The notes under the pieces were generated by a model. That model did no database searches and was not told the origin of the DNA. It was given only the letters and a program-made list of their open reading frames with translations. A stretch of 64,000 bases of DNA from CAZGRP01 sp964527995 (GTDB taxonomy: Bacteria > Zhuqueibacterota > Zhuqueibacteria > Oceanimicrobiales > CAZGRP01), in assembly GCA_964527995.1 (NCBI GenBank), contig CAZGRP010000008.1:53325-117324 (forward strand), read 5' to 3'. Position numbers and translations under genes: made by a program. Of the stretch, positions 1 to 8,333 are shown piece after piece. The first letter of the stretch is position 1. Each line of letters opens with the position of its first letter.

Positions 1-992
1 AAGTGATGGCAGAGAATTCGCCGAGCGAGAAGATGCCGTTCTCTCCCGTGTCGATGTAGACGGACTCCAGGTAGCCGTCGTCGAGGCGTCCGTACTCCGC
101 ATTATCATGCAGGCGCAGGGTTCCTTCGAGAACGGTGGCCTTGTCGGGCGGGCAGTCGTACAGTTCCACGGGACGACCGCGCTTGAGGATGCGGCCATAT
201 TCGATCTTCTTCCAGGCGATAGCAGCCGTCGGCTTGATCTCCTTGGTGATCGGAGCGTCCGGGGTGCGGGCCATGAGGAACAGCAGCAGCGTGTGGGCTC
301 CGGCTACGGCAGATTTGCTCAGCAGCACCCGCGATGGTTTTTCCTCGGAATGGGTGTAGGGGATGTTCAGGCCCATACCGCCGGTGCCGCTGGTGCCGAT
401 CTTGAGATAGGCTTCGGTACGAGCTCGCCGCATGGCCTCGTAGAGGATTTGCACATGGCGAATCAGTTGCGGAATGTAGAGGGTGCACAGCATCTTTTCG
501 GTTTCTTCGATAAAGGAAGAACGACACTTCTGCCCCTCTCGCGCCTGACTCAACTCCTTTCGCAAACGAAAATACGCCGTGAATACATCCTGGTAGGCGA
601 CAGCGGTGGCTGAATTGATGCAGTCGACGATGATGTGAGGCCGATACTGCTGAACAATCTGGAAGAGAAACGAACGGTCGAGCACTTCCTCATTCAGATC
701 ACTGAGCACATCCTCGATCAGCCAACTACGCAGGGTCGGGTCGTTGAGGATCTCCTGATGCGACTTGCCCTGCATGGCGGTGCGCACGAAGATATCGCCC
801 CAAACCGGGGTCAGCCGGATCTCTGTCTTGGCTTCGGCAGCCAGCCGTTCGCACGCCTCGCGCGCTTCTGCTTCGAGCAGGGAGCAGACAATCAGCTCAT
901 CGGGGAATTCATCAAGCATGCGGCGACAAACGGCCATTCCAACCAGGCCCCAGCCGCCCAGAACCATGACACGTTTATTTCGGATTTGCATC
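1..992 (-). CDS. Rossmann-fold NAD(P)-binding protein, SDR/saccharopine-dehydrogenase-like (3' end beyond window)
   Basis: The reading frame starts at the ATG ending at 992 and runs off the left edge, so at least 330 residues are visible and the C-terminus is missing. Residues 8-20 read VMVLGGWGLVGMA, a GxxGxxG dinucleotide-binding loop directly after the first beta strand, as in extended SDR or saccharopine-dehydrogenase-like proteins. Further on there is a glycine-rich segment GTSGTGGMGLNIPY followed by a conserved-looking helix, but no YxxxK catalytic pair is visible in the part present. The start overlaps the end of rluB by 18 bp, so it is probably co-transcribed with scpA-scpB-rluB. The substrate is unknown; the oxidoreductase fold is the only supported statement. 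Confidence 0.7.
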
Positions 993-1697
993 GTCGAGAC
1001 CCACAGCTCGTTTCAGGTGAGCTACCTCCGGCAGGGTCAGAAAACGCCACGCGCCCGCTGCCAGATCCCCGAGGTGGAGAGGGCCAAGCTGCTCGCGCCG
1101 AAGATAGAGCACCTTGTACCCCAGAGCAGCGAACATGCGGCGGACCTGCCGCTTTCGTCCTTCATGGATGGTGACGAGCCACTTACGCCCGGCCCCGTCT
1201 GCGGGCCGCAAGTGCGCCCTCGAAGTCCTGCGGCCGTCGATCACCACTCCGCTTTCGATCCGCCGCCGGTCCGTCTTTTTCAAAGCGCGATCAAGCCACA
1301 CTTGATAGACCTTGTCGATCTCAAACCGCGGGTGGGTCAATCGGTAGGCGAGATCGCCGTCGTTAGTCAGGAGCAGCAGTCCTTCGGTGTCCTTGTCCAA
1401 TCGTCCTACAGGGAAAAGACGCTGATCCGTTTGCACCAGGTCGAGCACCGTTGAACGCTGCCGTTCGTCTCGTGCCGTGGTCACAACCCCTGACGGCTTG
1501 TTTAGCACAACATACACCCGCTGCGAGGCCGGACGCACATACTGACCGTCCACGCTCACATGGTCTGCATCCGAGACCCGCACGCCCAGCTCCGTGACCC
1601 GATTTCCATTGACCTCGACCCGGCCGGCACGAATCAGCGCCTCGCATTTGCGTCGCGATCCAAGGCCGCACATCGACAGATACCTATTCAGGCGCAT
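975..1697 (-). CDS. rluB: RsuA/RluB/E/F family pseudouridine synthase
   Basis: 240 residues. It isomerises a uridine in rRNA (23S for RluB) to pseudouridine. The N-terminal S4 RNA-binding domain (MRLNRYLSMCGLGSRRKCEA) is followed by the synthase core with the catalytic motif GRLDKDTEGLLLLTNDG, whose Asp is the nucleophile, and by the family motif EGRKRQVRRM. The ATG at 1697 is preferred over a longer frame because it starts exactly at the S4 domain and overlaps the scpB stop by 14 bp. Placement directly after scpA-scpB is the usual context of rluB in many bacteria. RsuA or RluE specificity cannot be excluded from sequence alone. Confidence 0.92.
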   Translation of the reverse strand: MRLNRYLSMCGLGSRRKCEALIRAGRVEVNGNRVTELGVRVSDADHVSVDGQYVRPASQRVYVVLNKPSGVVTTARDERQRSTVLDLVQTDQRLFPVGRLDKDTEGLLLLTNDGDLAYRLTHPRFEIDKVYQVWLDRALKKTDRRRIESGVVIDGRRTSRAHLRPADGAGRKWLVTIHEGRKRQVRRMFAALGYKVLYLRREQLGPLHLGDLAAGAWRFLTLPEVAHLKRAVGLDDANPK

Positions 1698-2379
1698 CCT
1701 CCGACTCTGACCCGGGTCGAGACTCTCCTCCTTCGCTCTCTTCATTCTCTTCGGGCCCCACCGCCGATGGGACATCTTCCTCACCCTGCTGCAGGCGCTG
1801 GTCTTCGAGCTGGCTCAGAGCCTCGACAACCTGGTCCGAGGCTTCCCCGGCACCGAAAATCTCCTCAATCTCTTTGGGCTTCGGCAGGTCGGAAATGTCG
1901 TTGATACCGAAATAGCGCAGGAACTCTTCCGTCGTGCCGTAGATGAGCGGGCGGCCCACCGTGGCAGCACGTCCGACAATGGTGATGAGTCGTCTTTCAA
2001 GCAGATTCTTAAGCACGCCGCCGGAATTCACTCCACGGATGGCGTCGATGTCGGCACGGCTGATGGGCTGGCGGAAAGCGATGATGGCCAGCACTTCAAG
2101 AGAGGCCTGGGTGAGCCTGGCTCGACTGCGACCGTGATAGAGGCGCTTGATCCATTTGGCGAAGGCTGGCCGGGTCGCAAACTGATAGCCGCCGGCAACC
2201 TTGACAATGGTGAAAGAGCGGCCCGAGCGGCGGTACTCCTCGTTGAGCTCTTCGATGATGGTCTCGAGCGGCTGGCGATTGAATTCTTCAATGCAACTGC
2301 GGATACGGGATTCGGGCAAGGGTTGATCAGAGGCGAAGACCAGTGCCTCAACGATCTGTTTGACTAGGGTCGGGTCCAT
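1684..2379 (-). CDS. scpB: Segregation and condensation protein B
   Basis: 231 residues. ScpB is the winged-helix kite subunit that binds ScpA and, with SMC, forms the bacterial condensin. The family body is visible: MDPTLVKQIVEALVFASDQP at the N-terminus, the signature LTQASLEVLAIIAFRQPIS and the segment RLITIVGRAATVGRPLIYGTT. The last ~50 residues are a Glu/Ser-rich acidic tail, which is common and disordered in this family. The ATG at 2379 overlaps the scpA TGA in a TGATG arrangement, implying translational coupling; an in-frame TTG one codon earlier is the alternative start. Confidence 0.93.
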   Translation of the reverse strand: MDPTLVKQIVEALVFASDQPLPESRIRSCIEEFNRQPLETIIEELNEEYRRSGRSFTIVKVAGGYQFATRPAFAKWIKRLYHGRSRARLTQASLEVLAIIAFRQPISRADIDAIRGVNSGGVLKNLLERRLITIVGRAATVGRPLIYGTTEEFLRYFGINDISDLPKPKEIEEIFGAGEASDQVVEALSQLEDQRLQQGEEDVPSAVGPEENEESEGGESRPGSESEDAPE

Positions 2380-3131
2380 CAAGTCTTTCGAATCCAGATC
2401 TCGCCAAAGGGAGCTGACTGGCTGACCGCCACCAGGCGTTGCCGTACCATCTCCAGCAGGGCCACAAAGGTGACGACCATGACGATCCGCTGGCGCAGCG
2501 GGGCAAGGAGGTCGCTGAGCAACGCCTCCCCCTTCTGCTGCAGCTTTGCCAGGATGTAGTCGGTCTGCTGTTCGATGGTAACGGGCACATGCTCGATGCG
2601 ATGGGGCGTTTCTTTGGGCGCCTTCTTCAGCAGATCCCTGAACACAGAGATCAGGTCAAAAAGGGTTACATCACTGGGAGGAAGGGGATCGAACTCGCTG
2701 CCGAAGTCCGGTGGCTCGTAAGAACCGCGTGGGAAGAACTTGCGTGCTTCCTTCTCGATCGCCGACATCTCCATCGCCACCTGTTTGTACCGCTGGTACT
2801 CCAGAAGCCGATGCACCAGCTCTGTCCGCGGATCCTCGATCTCCTCACCGTCGAGAGGCTCAGGTCGTGGCAGCAGCATCTGCGCCTTGAGCTTGATCAG
2901 AGTGGCGGCCATGAGGATGAAGTCGCTGGCACGGTTCAGATCCAGCATCTGGATGATCTCCACATACTCCAGATACTGCCTGGTGATCTTGGCAACCGGG
3001 ATGTCGTAGATGTCGACTTCGTTTTTCTTGATCAGGTACAAAAGGAGATCGAGCGGACCTTCGAAGTTTTCCAGTTGGACGCGGTACATGGTCCCGAGAT
3101 TCTCCTCAGAAGCGATGAGATCCATCGGCAT
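2379..3131 (-). CDS. scpA: Segregation and condensation protein A
   Basis: 250 residues. ScpA is the kleisin of the SMC-ScpAB complex. The N-terminal kleisin signature MYRVQLENFEGPLDLLLYLI, the region NRASDFILMAATLIKLKAQM and the C-terminal winged-helix SMC-binding part (VMVVTFVALLEMVRQRLVAV) are all present. Length is normal for the family. The chosen ATG at 3131 has GGGAG six bases upstream; the ATG at 3089, immediately before the conserved MYRV, also has GAGGAG upstream and is an alternative. It is the first gene behind the promoter at 3177-3205. Confidence 0.93.
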   Translation of the reverse strand: MPMDLIASEENLGTMYRVQLENFEGPLDLLLYLIKKNEVDIYDIPVAKITRQYLEYVEIIQMLDLNRASDFILMAATLIKLKAQMLLPRPEPLDGEEIEDPRTELVHRLLEYQRYKQVAMEMSAIEKEARKFFPRGSYEPPDFGSEFDPLPPSDVTLFDLISVFRDLLKKAPKETPHRIEHVPVTIEQQTDYILAKLQQKGEALLSDLLAPLRQRIVMVVTFVALLEMVRQRLVAVSQSAPFGEIWIRKT

Positions 3132-3176
3132 GGCGACTCCCGTCCGCGGCAGCCTGTATCTACATGAAAGTACAAA

Positions 3177-3205
3177 AAGTTAAGACAAAACGGCTAAAGA
3201 ATCAA
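3177..3205 (-). promoter_or_regulatory. sigma70-type promoter for scpA-scpB-rluB
   Basis: On the minus strand TTGATT (3205-3200) and TAACTT (3182-3177) are separated by exactly 17 bp, about 45 bp before the scpA start. It fits the vegetative consensus in spacing and in most positions. The next gene upstream on the same strand stops at 3284. Confidence 0.6.
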
Positions 3206-3253
3206 GCTGTTTTTCCCGCGCCGGTCGCTGCCTGCAAACCCGCGACAATCATA

Positions 3254-3267
3254 GGCCGATATCGGCC
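3254..3267. other. 14-bp perfect palindrome after the UPF0434 gene
   Basis: GGCCGATATCGGCC lies between the stop of the small gene at 3284 and the scpA promoter. It can form a hairpin in either strand, but no T-run follows on either side, so it is not a convincing intrinsic terminator. It could be a protein-binding site or a rho-assisted end. Confidence 0.35.
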
Positions 3268-3283
3268 GGCATCGCCGCAGCGG

Positions 3284-3451
3284 TTAGAACTTCTCCGCCT
3301 CGTCGATCAGCATGATGGGAATATCGTCCTTGATATCGTATTTCAGACGACAGGCATGGCAGATCAACTTGTTGTTTTTCTGGTCGTATTCGAGTTCGCC
3401 CTTGCACTTGGGGCAGGCGAGGATCTCCAACAGTTCCTTGTCCAATGCCAT
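3284..3451 (-). CDS. Trm112-like / UPF0434 small zinc-ribbon-like protein
   Basis: 55 residues: starts MALDKELLEILACPKCKGEL and ends with IPIMLIDEAEKF. This is the YcaR/UPF0434 (Trm112p-like) family, with the CPKC and CHAC cysteine pairs that usually make a metal site and the conserved IPVMLxDEA tail. Eukaryotic Trm112 activates methyltransferases; the bacterial role is not settled. A strong GGAGG lies seven bases before the ATG. It follows accA by 21 bp and is likely co-transcribed with it. Confidence 0.85.
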   Translation of the reverse strand: MALDKELLEILACPKCKGELEYDQKNNKLICHACRLKYDIKDDIPIMLIDEAEKF

Positions 3452-3472
3452 GGCAGTACCTCCGTCTTTCAG

Positions 3473-4435
3473 TTATTCGACAAAGTGCCCCATGCGAGCG
3501 TATCTCTCCATCCTTTCTCGCACGAGAACATCCGGCGGAATTTGGGACAACGAGTCGAGTTCCGCGATGATTTTCTCCTTCAGGATGGCAGCGGCACCAT
3601 CATAGTCGCGGTGGGCGCCGCCGACAGGTTCGCGCAGGATGCCGTCGATGACGCCAAGCTCCAGCAAGTCTTGCGGGGCCAGCTTAAGCGCTTCGGCAGC
3701 CTGCTGCGCTTTGGTGGCATCGCTCCACAGAATAGCGGCGCAACCTTCGGGTGAGATCACGCAGTACCAGGTGTTTTCCATCATGTAGACCCGGTCACCC
3801 ACACCGATGCCGAGGGCACCGCCCGACGCTCCCTCGCCGATGATGAAGATGACGATCGGCACTGGCAGCCGCGCCATCTCTCGCAGGTTGCGGGCGATGG
3901 CCTCCGCCTGCCCGCGTTCCTCGGCGCCGATACCTGGAAACGCCCCCGGCGTGTCGATCAGGCAGACCACCGGCTTGTGAAACTTGGCCGCCATCTGCAT
4001 GACGCGCAGCGCCTTGCGATACCCCTCCGGATGAGCCATGCCAAAGTTGCGATGCAACTTCTGTTTGGTGTCGCGCCCCTTCTGGTGTCCGATGACGGCC
4101 ACCTTCCGCCCGCCAATCGAAGCCAGGCCAGCGACAATGGCTGGATCGTCGCCGAAGGCACGGTCGCCGTGCAGCTCGATGAAATTCGTAGCGATGCGCT
4201 CGATGTAGTCGAGGGTATAAGGCCTCTGGGGATGACGCGCCAATTGCACGCGCTGCCAGCGAGAGAGCTTTGAGTAAATCTCCTGGCGGAGCCGGGCGGC
4301 TTTCTCCTCCAGCCGAGCGATCTCGTCCGAGAGCTCAACGTGTTCGTTGCGAGCGTACTCTCGCATCTCCTTGATGCGGCGCTCCAGTTCAACCACCGGG
4401 CGCTCAAATTCTAAAACGAATCCCGAATTTGCCAT
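3473..4435 (-). CDS. accA: Acetyl-CoA carboxylase carboxyltransferase subunit alpha
   Basis: 320 residues, the usual AccA length. With AccD it transfers carboxyl from carboxybiotin to acetyl-CoA, giving malonyl-CoA for fatty-acid synthesis in the cytoplasm. Visible are the N-terminal coiled segment (LERRIKEMREYARNEHVELS), the block HPQRPYTLDYIERIATNFIE, the region FGMAHPEGYRKALRVM and the oxyanion-hole segment IIGEGASGGALGIGVGDRV. The ATG shares bases with the stop of the upstream glycosyltransferase fusion (TGATG), so the two are translationally coupled. No accD is in the window. Confidence 0.95.
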   Translation of the reverse strand: MANSGFVLEFERPVVELERRIKEMREYARNEHVELSDEIARLEEKAARLRQEIYSKLSRWQRVQLARHPQRPYTLDYIERIATNFIELHGDRAFGDDPAIVAGLASIGGRKVAVIGHQKGRDTKQKLHRNFGMAHPEGYRKALRVMQMAAKFHKPVVCLIDTPGAFPGIGAEERGQAEAIARNLREMARLPVPIVIFIIGEGASGGALGIGVGDRVYMMENTWYCVISPEGCAAILWSDATKAQQAAEALKLAPQDLLELGVIDGILREPVGGAHRDYDGAAAILKEKIIAELDSLSQIPPDVLVRERMERYARMGHFVE

Positions 4436-6603
4436 CAGATCTTGAATATCGCTTTGAAGATGATTTCCAGGTCCAGAAGTGGAGAATAGTTCTTGAGATA
4501 ATAGAGATAATACCTTTCCTTGTCCTCCCTGGACAGCGGCATATCCCGGTTCACCTGCACCAGTCCGGTCAATCCGGGCCGCAGTTCAACCCCTTTCGGT
4601 AACTCGCCATTGATCCCTCCCGGCACCTCGACGACCTCGGCACCCACGAATGTGAAGTCACCCCTGAGAATGGACCACAACCACGGGATGCCGCGAGCCC
4701 AGCCACCATCGCTGCCATCGGGCCGGCGCAACTCGAACACCTGCAGAGGGCGGCGGCCTGGACCAAAGACCTGGACCCGAGCAAGCTGCCAGCCACACAG
4801 GTAGCGCCTCCACAGGAAGACCGGAAAGAGCAGGATCGTGCCGACCGCGGCGAACACCAGGTCGAAAACGCGCTTGGTGTAGCGATAGGCGTTCCGGTGC
4901 AGGCGATAGTCCACCTCGACCAGCGGAATATCGTCGATGCGGTCGATGGTTGCCTTGCCGATGATGACTTCGAGGCTACTCGGCACCAGCTTGAAATTCA
5001 CACCGCGGTTTGCGGCCCGCGAGATGATGCCGAGGATACGGTCGTAGGACAGGCGGCGGGTCGAGAAGATCACTTCCTGGATGCGTTCGCGCTCGAGCAC
5101 CTCGCTCAGATCATCCACATGTCCCAGCACCTTCAACCCGTGATAGGTGTGGCCGACATCGCTACGCCGCACACTGACGAGGCCGACCACCTGATACCCA
5201 CCATCGACGCGCGATGTCAGCTTGTGCAGCAGCTCTTCCCCGGAGGCGAAATCACCAACGATCACTGTGCGCCGCCCCAGAAGCGTTTTCCCCAGGGTGC
5301 CCGTAAACGGCGCCAGGCCCAACCGCGGCAGCAGCTTCAGCACGAACCGCCAGCCCGGCAGGGCAACCAGGTTCACCGCCCCGGCGACCAGCACAACGGC
5401 GCGAGAAAAGGCGAACTGTTTGAAGAAGAACGTTACCGAGCTGTTGACAAGAAATCCCACAAGCACGGCCACCATCGCCTGGTAGGGAGAGAACTTGCGC
5501 CGGTCGTAGCACTCGAAGAGAGTCAGCGTTCCCAACCAGACGAGGCCGTAGATCGCGTGCACGATCATAAAGCTGCGCCAGTGCACCAGGCTGCCGAAGC
5601 GAATCATCTGGGCGACCAAGATGGCAAAGGTCATCAAGGCCACGTCGGTGGCCGGCACCAGCAGCGACCTTCCAAGTCGCCGGGCAAAGGTCGCTGTCGC
5701 ATGTCCCCAAATCGCCAGCATCAGCAGATAGTACGACAGGTAATCGTACCGCGAGCGGAAGTGCTTGCGTACGAATACGGCCATAGACTGATAGAAGCTG
5801 CGTATGGCATCGTAGCGGCGGCGCTTGGCGCTCTCACCTTTGAAGTGAATGATCTGAGTATCCGGGATGTAGCGAATCTTCCAGCCGGAGCTTTGCACTC
5901 GATAGCATAGGTCGAGATCCTCGCCGTACATGAAAAATCCTTCGTCCAGCAGCCCGACCTGCTGGAGAACGTCGGCCCGGATCGCCATGAACGAGCCCGA
6001 CAGCGCGTCCACGTCGCAGGCCGAATTCGGGTCGAGGAAGGTCAGATTGTAGCGACCGAAAAGGCGGCTGCGCGGAAAAAGCGCGCTCAGGCCGCTCAGC
6101 TTGGTGAAAGCCACCCATGGCGTCGGAAAGCTCCGGCGGCAGGCCAGTTGCAGACTGCCATCGGGGTTCAGGACGCGGCAACCCACCATCCCGACGTCCT
6201 CATGCCGGCGCAGATAGTCGAGCGTCTTCCGGAAAGTGTCTTCCTGCACAACGGTGTCGGGATTGAGCAACAGCACGACCTCGCCGGTTGCAGCGCGGAT
6301 CCCCTGGTTGGAGGCGGTCGCGAACCCGACATTCTTCTTGTTGCGGATCAGCCGGACCCAAGGGAACCTCTCTCGCACCATCTCGGCGCTGCCGTCGCTG
6401 GAGGCGTTGTCGATGACAAACACTTCGGCATCGATGCCTCGCAAGGCACGCTGCACCGAGACCAGCGCCTGCTCGAGAAACTCCTTGACATTGAAATTGA
6501 CGATGACGATGGAAAGCTCCGCTGTGTGGACCTTGTCGCGGACAGCTTCTGCGCTGCGCCCACGGCCGTCGCCAGAACCACCCCGCTCCACCGCATGGGG
6601 CAT
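4435..6603 (-). CDS. GT2 glycosyltransferase fused to a polyprenyl-phosphate sugar-1-phosphotransferase-like domain
   Basis: 722 residues. Residues ~30-260 are a GT-A family 2 transferase of the rhamnosyltransferase type (LSIVIVNFNVKEF, VFVIDNASSDGSAEMV, the LLLNPDT metal motif, EGFFMYGEDLDLCYR). A membrane region of about five helices and a Rossmann-like segment (GRRTVIVGDFASGEELL) follow, as in WcaJ/WbaP-type initiating transferases. The C-terminus (~570-722) resembles the bacterial sugar transferase core, with KRVFDLVFAAVG and WLWSILRGDFTFVG. The Asp-Glu pair expected before the PxLWNxLRGD block is replaced (ARGIPWLWS), so that domain may be inactive. The ATG at 6603 overlaps the preceding stop (TGATG) with GGAGG before it. 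Predicted role: envelope polysaccharide assembly at the inner membrane. Confidence 0.8.
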   Translation of the reverse strand: MPHAVERGGSGDGRGRSAEAVRDKVHTAELSIVIVNFNVKEFLEQALVSVQRALRGIDAEVFVIDNASSDGSAEMVRERFPWVRLIRNKKNVGFATASNQGIRAATGEVVLLLNPDTVVQEDTFRKTLDYLRRHEDVGMVGCRVLNPDGSLQLACRRSFPTPWVAFTKLSGLSALFPRSRLFGRYNLTFLDPNSACDVDALSGSFMAIRADVLQQVGLLDEGFFMYGEDLDLCYRVQSSGWKIRYIPDTQIIHFKGESAKRRRYDAIRSFYQSMAVFVRKHFRSRYDYLSYYLLMLAIWGHATATFARRLGRSLLVPATDVALMTFAILVAQMIRFGSLVHWRSFMIVHAIYGLVWLGTLTLFECYDRRKFSPYQAMVAVLVGFLVNSSVTFFFKQFAFSRAVVLVAGAVNLVALPGWRFVLKLLPRLGLAPFTGTLGKTLLGRRTVIVGDFASGEELLHKLTSRVDGGYQVVGLVSVRRSDVGHTYHGLKVLGHVDDLSEVLERERIQEVIFSTRRLSYDRILGIISRAANRGVNFKLVPSSLEVIIGKATIDRIDDIPLVEVDYRLHRNAYRYTKRVFDLVFAAVGTILLFPVFLWRRYLCGWQLARVQVFGPGRRPLQVFELRRPDGSDGGWARGIPWLWSILRGDFTFVGAEVVEVPGGINGELPKGVELRPGLTGLVQVNRDMPLSREDKERYYLYYLKNYSPLLDLEIIFKAIFKI

Positions 6604-7367
6604 CACAACCTCCCCAGCAGACTGAGGAATTTCAGCTTCCACACCATCCACGCAGCTTCACGCATCACTTTCCGCGACATCTTCGAATTGCCCACCATCC
6701 GGTCCGTGAACACGATGGGGATCTCGCTAATACGGAAGCCCTTCTTCCAGGCCTTGAAGTTCAGCTCAATCTGGAACGAATAACCGTCGGAATGGACGCG
6801 GTCCAACTCAATGTTCTCCAGCACCTGGCGTCGAAAACACTTGTAGCCGCTTGTGCAGTCTTTGATCGGCATGCCCGTGATCAAACGTGTGTACCAGTTC
6901 GCGCCGATACTGAGAAGAAGGCGCGACAGCGGCCAGTTGATGACGTTGACCCCGGCCGAGTAGCGTGAGCCGATCACCAGATCGCACTCACGGATTCGCT
7001 CCAGGAAAATCGGGATCATGTCGGGATCGTGCGACAAATCGGCGTCCATTTCGAAGATAAAATCATAGCCGCGTTCGATGGCGAACCTGAATCCCTGGAC
7101 ATAGGCGGTTCCCAACCCAAGCTTTGCCGGTCGCTTGAGAAGGTGGACGCCTTGGTGATTGGAGGCAAACCGCTCCACCACCTCGGCCGTGCCATCCGGA
7201 GAGTTGTCATCGACGACGAGCACATCGAGCTGCGCCGAATCGAAGGAAAAGATCTTCTCCAGCAGTTTTCCTACATTGCCGGCCTCGTTGTACGTCGGAA
7301 TCACGATCAGGGCGCGCTCACCCTCCTTGAGTTGCACGCGCCGTTCTGCGTTCGGCCACACAGTCAC
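6603..7367 (-). CDS. Polyprenol-phosphate glycosyltransferase (dolichol-P-mannose synthase type GT2)
   Basis: 254 residues. It transfers a sugar from a nucleotide donor to polyprenyl phosphate on the cytoplasmic face. Motifs of the DPM1 family are clear: ALIVIPTYNEAGNVGKLLEK, VLVVDDNSPDGTAEVV, the metal motif FEMDADLSHDPDMIP, and the acceptor region IKDCTSGYKCFRR. It lacks the C-terminal membrane helices of some bacterial relatives. The start is a GTG 7 bp after the rfbD stop, without a strong ribosome site. The lipid-linked sugar it makes could feed the GT39/GT117-type membrane transferases elsewhere in the window. Confidence 0.87.
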   Translation of the reverse strand: MTVWPNAERRVQLKEGERALIVIPTYNEAGNVGKLLEKIFSFDSAQLDVLVVDDNSPDGTAEVVERFASNHQGVHLLKRPAKLGLGTAYVQGFRFAIERGYDFIFEMDADLSHDPDMIPIFLERIRECDLVIGSRYSAGVNVINWPLSRLLLSIGANWYTRLITGMPIKDCTSGYKCFRRQVLENIELDRVHSDGYSFQIELNFKAWKKGFRISEIPIVFTDRMVGNSKMSRKVMREAAWMVWKLKFLSLLGRL

Positions 7368-7373
7368 CTGCAG

Positions 7374-8333
7374 CTATTCTCCAGCCGACAACTGGCGTTT
7401 CAATTCCATCAATCCCTCCCGCACTCCGCGCGGTGCGATGCCAAGGTCATTCCGGGCCTTGTCGATGATGAACGACGAGTTCATCGGCCGCGGCGCGGCC
7501 TGAGATAGTTCCTGCGTCGTGATTGGTTGCACCAGCGAGGCATTGAATCCAAACACCTCGCAGAGCTGGAGAGCAAAATCAAATCGGCTGACGATCTGGC
7601 TGCCGGCGATGTGATAGAGACCCTCCTTTCCGAGATCAACCAGCTTGGCGATGGCAGCGGCCAAATCGTCGGCCAGGGTCGGGTTGCCGATCTGATCGGT
7701 CACCACCCGCACAGGCCGCTCCTGCGAGAGGTTGCTCACCAGCCACAGGGCAAAATTCGGTTTGATCTGGCGCCCGGTGCCGTAAAGGACCTGGGTGCGC
7801 ACGATAGCAAAACGCAGGTCGCTGGCACGCACGGCATTTTCCGCGGCCAGCTTCGAGCGACCGTAGTATCCCAGCGGCCGGGGGATGTCCTCCTCAGTGT
7901 AATGCCCCCTGCGCCCATCGAACACATAGTCGGTCGACACCTGCACAAAACGTGCATGCACTTTCTTGGAAGCGTAGATGAGGTTCTCCACCCCCTCAAC
8001 ATTGATCTTCCAACAAGCCTCCTTCTCCACCTCGCAGCCATCGACGTCCGTAAAAGCGGCGGCATTGATCACAACATTCGGTACAAACCGCTCGACGACT
8101 TCGCGCACCTCGCGGCGGCGGGTGATGTCGCACTGTACGTACAGAGGGCTCTCGTCCCGCCAAACGGAGGTCGGTTGTAGCCCCAGGCACAGAACGTCGT
8201 ATCCCTCTTGAAACTGCTGCACAAGCTTCTGGCCGAGCAAGCCGTTGGCACCCGCGATGAGGATCTTGGTCTTGAGAAGACCCAGGCCGTTGTTGCCCGT
8301 CGATTTCATGCCATGCGATCCCAAGTCATTCAT
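7374..8333 (-). CDS. rfbD: dTDP-4-dehydrorhamnose reductase
   Basis: 319 residues. It reduces dTDP-4-dehydro-L-rhamnose to dTDP-L-rhamnose. The Rossmann motif ILIAGANGLLGQKL starts near residue 24, VINAAAFTDVDGCE and STDYVFDGRRGHY are family signatures, and YYGRSK carries the YxxxK catalytic pair. The ~22 residues before the Rossmann fold are extra, so an internal start is possible, although the ATG at 8333 overlaps the upstream stop as ATGA. No rfbA, rfbB or rfbC is nearby; dTDP-rhamnose may be used by the neighbouring GT2 proteins. Confidence 0.88.
   Translation of the reverse strand: MNDLGSHGMKSTGNNGLGLLKTKILIAGANGLLGQKLVQQFQEGYDVLCLGLQPTSVWRDESPLYVQCDITRRREVREVVERFVPNVVINAAAFTDVDGCEVEKEACWKINVEGVENLIYASKKVHARFVQVSTDYVFDGRRGHYTEEDIPRPLGYYGRSKLAAENAVRASDLRFAIVRTQVLYGTGRQIKPNFALWLVSNLSQERPVRVVTDQIGNPTLADDLAAAIAKLVDLGKEGLYHIAGSQIVSRFDFALQLCEVFGFNASLVQPITTQELSQAAPRPMNSSFIIDKARNDLGIAPRGVREGLMELKRQLSAGE

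Noticed and set aside
3254..3267. Palindrome as terminator of the accA operon
   Set aside because: No T-run follows on either strand.
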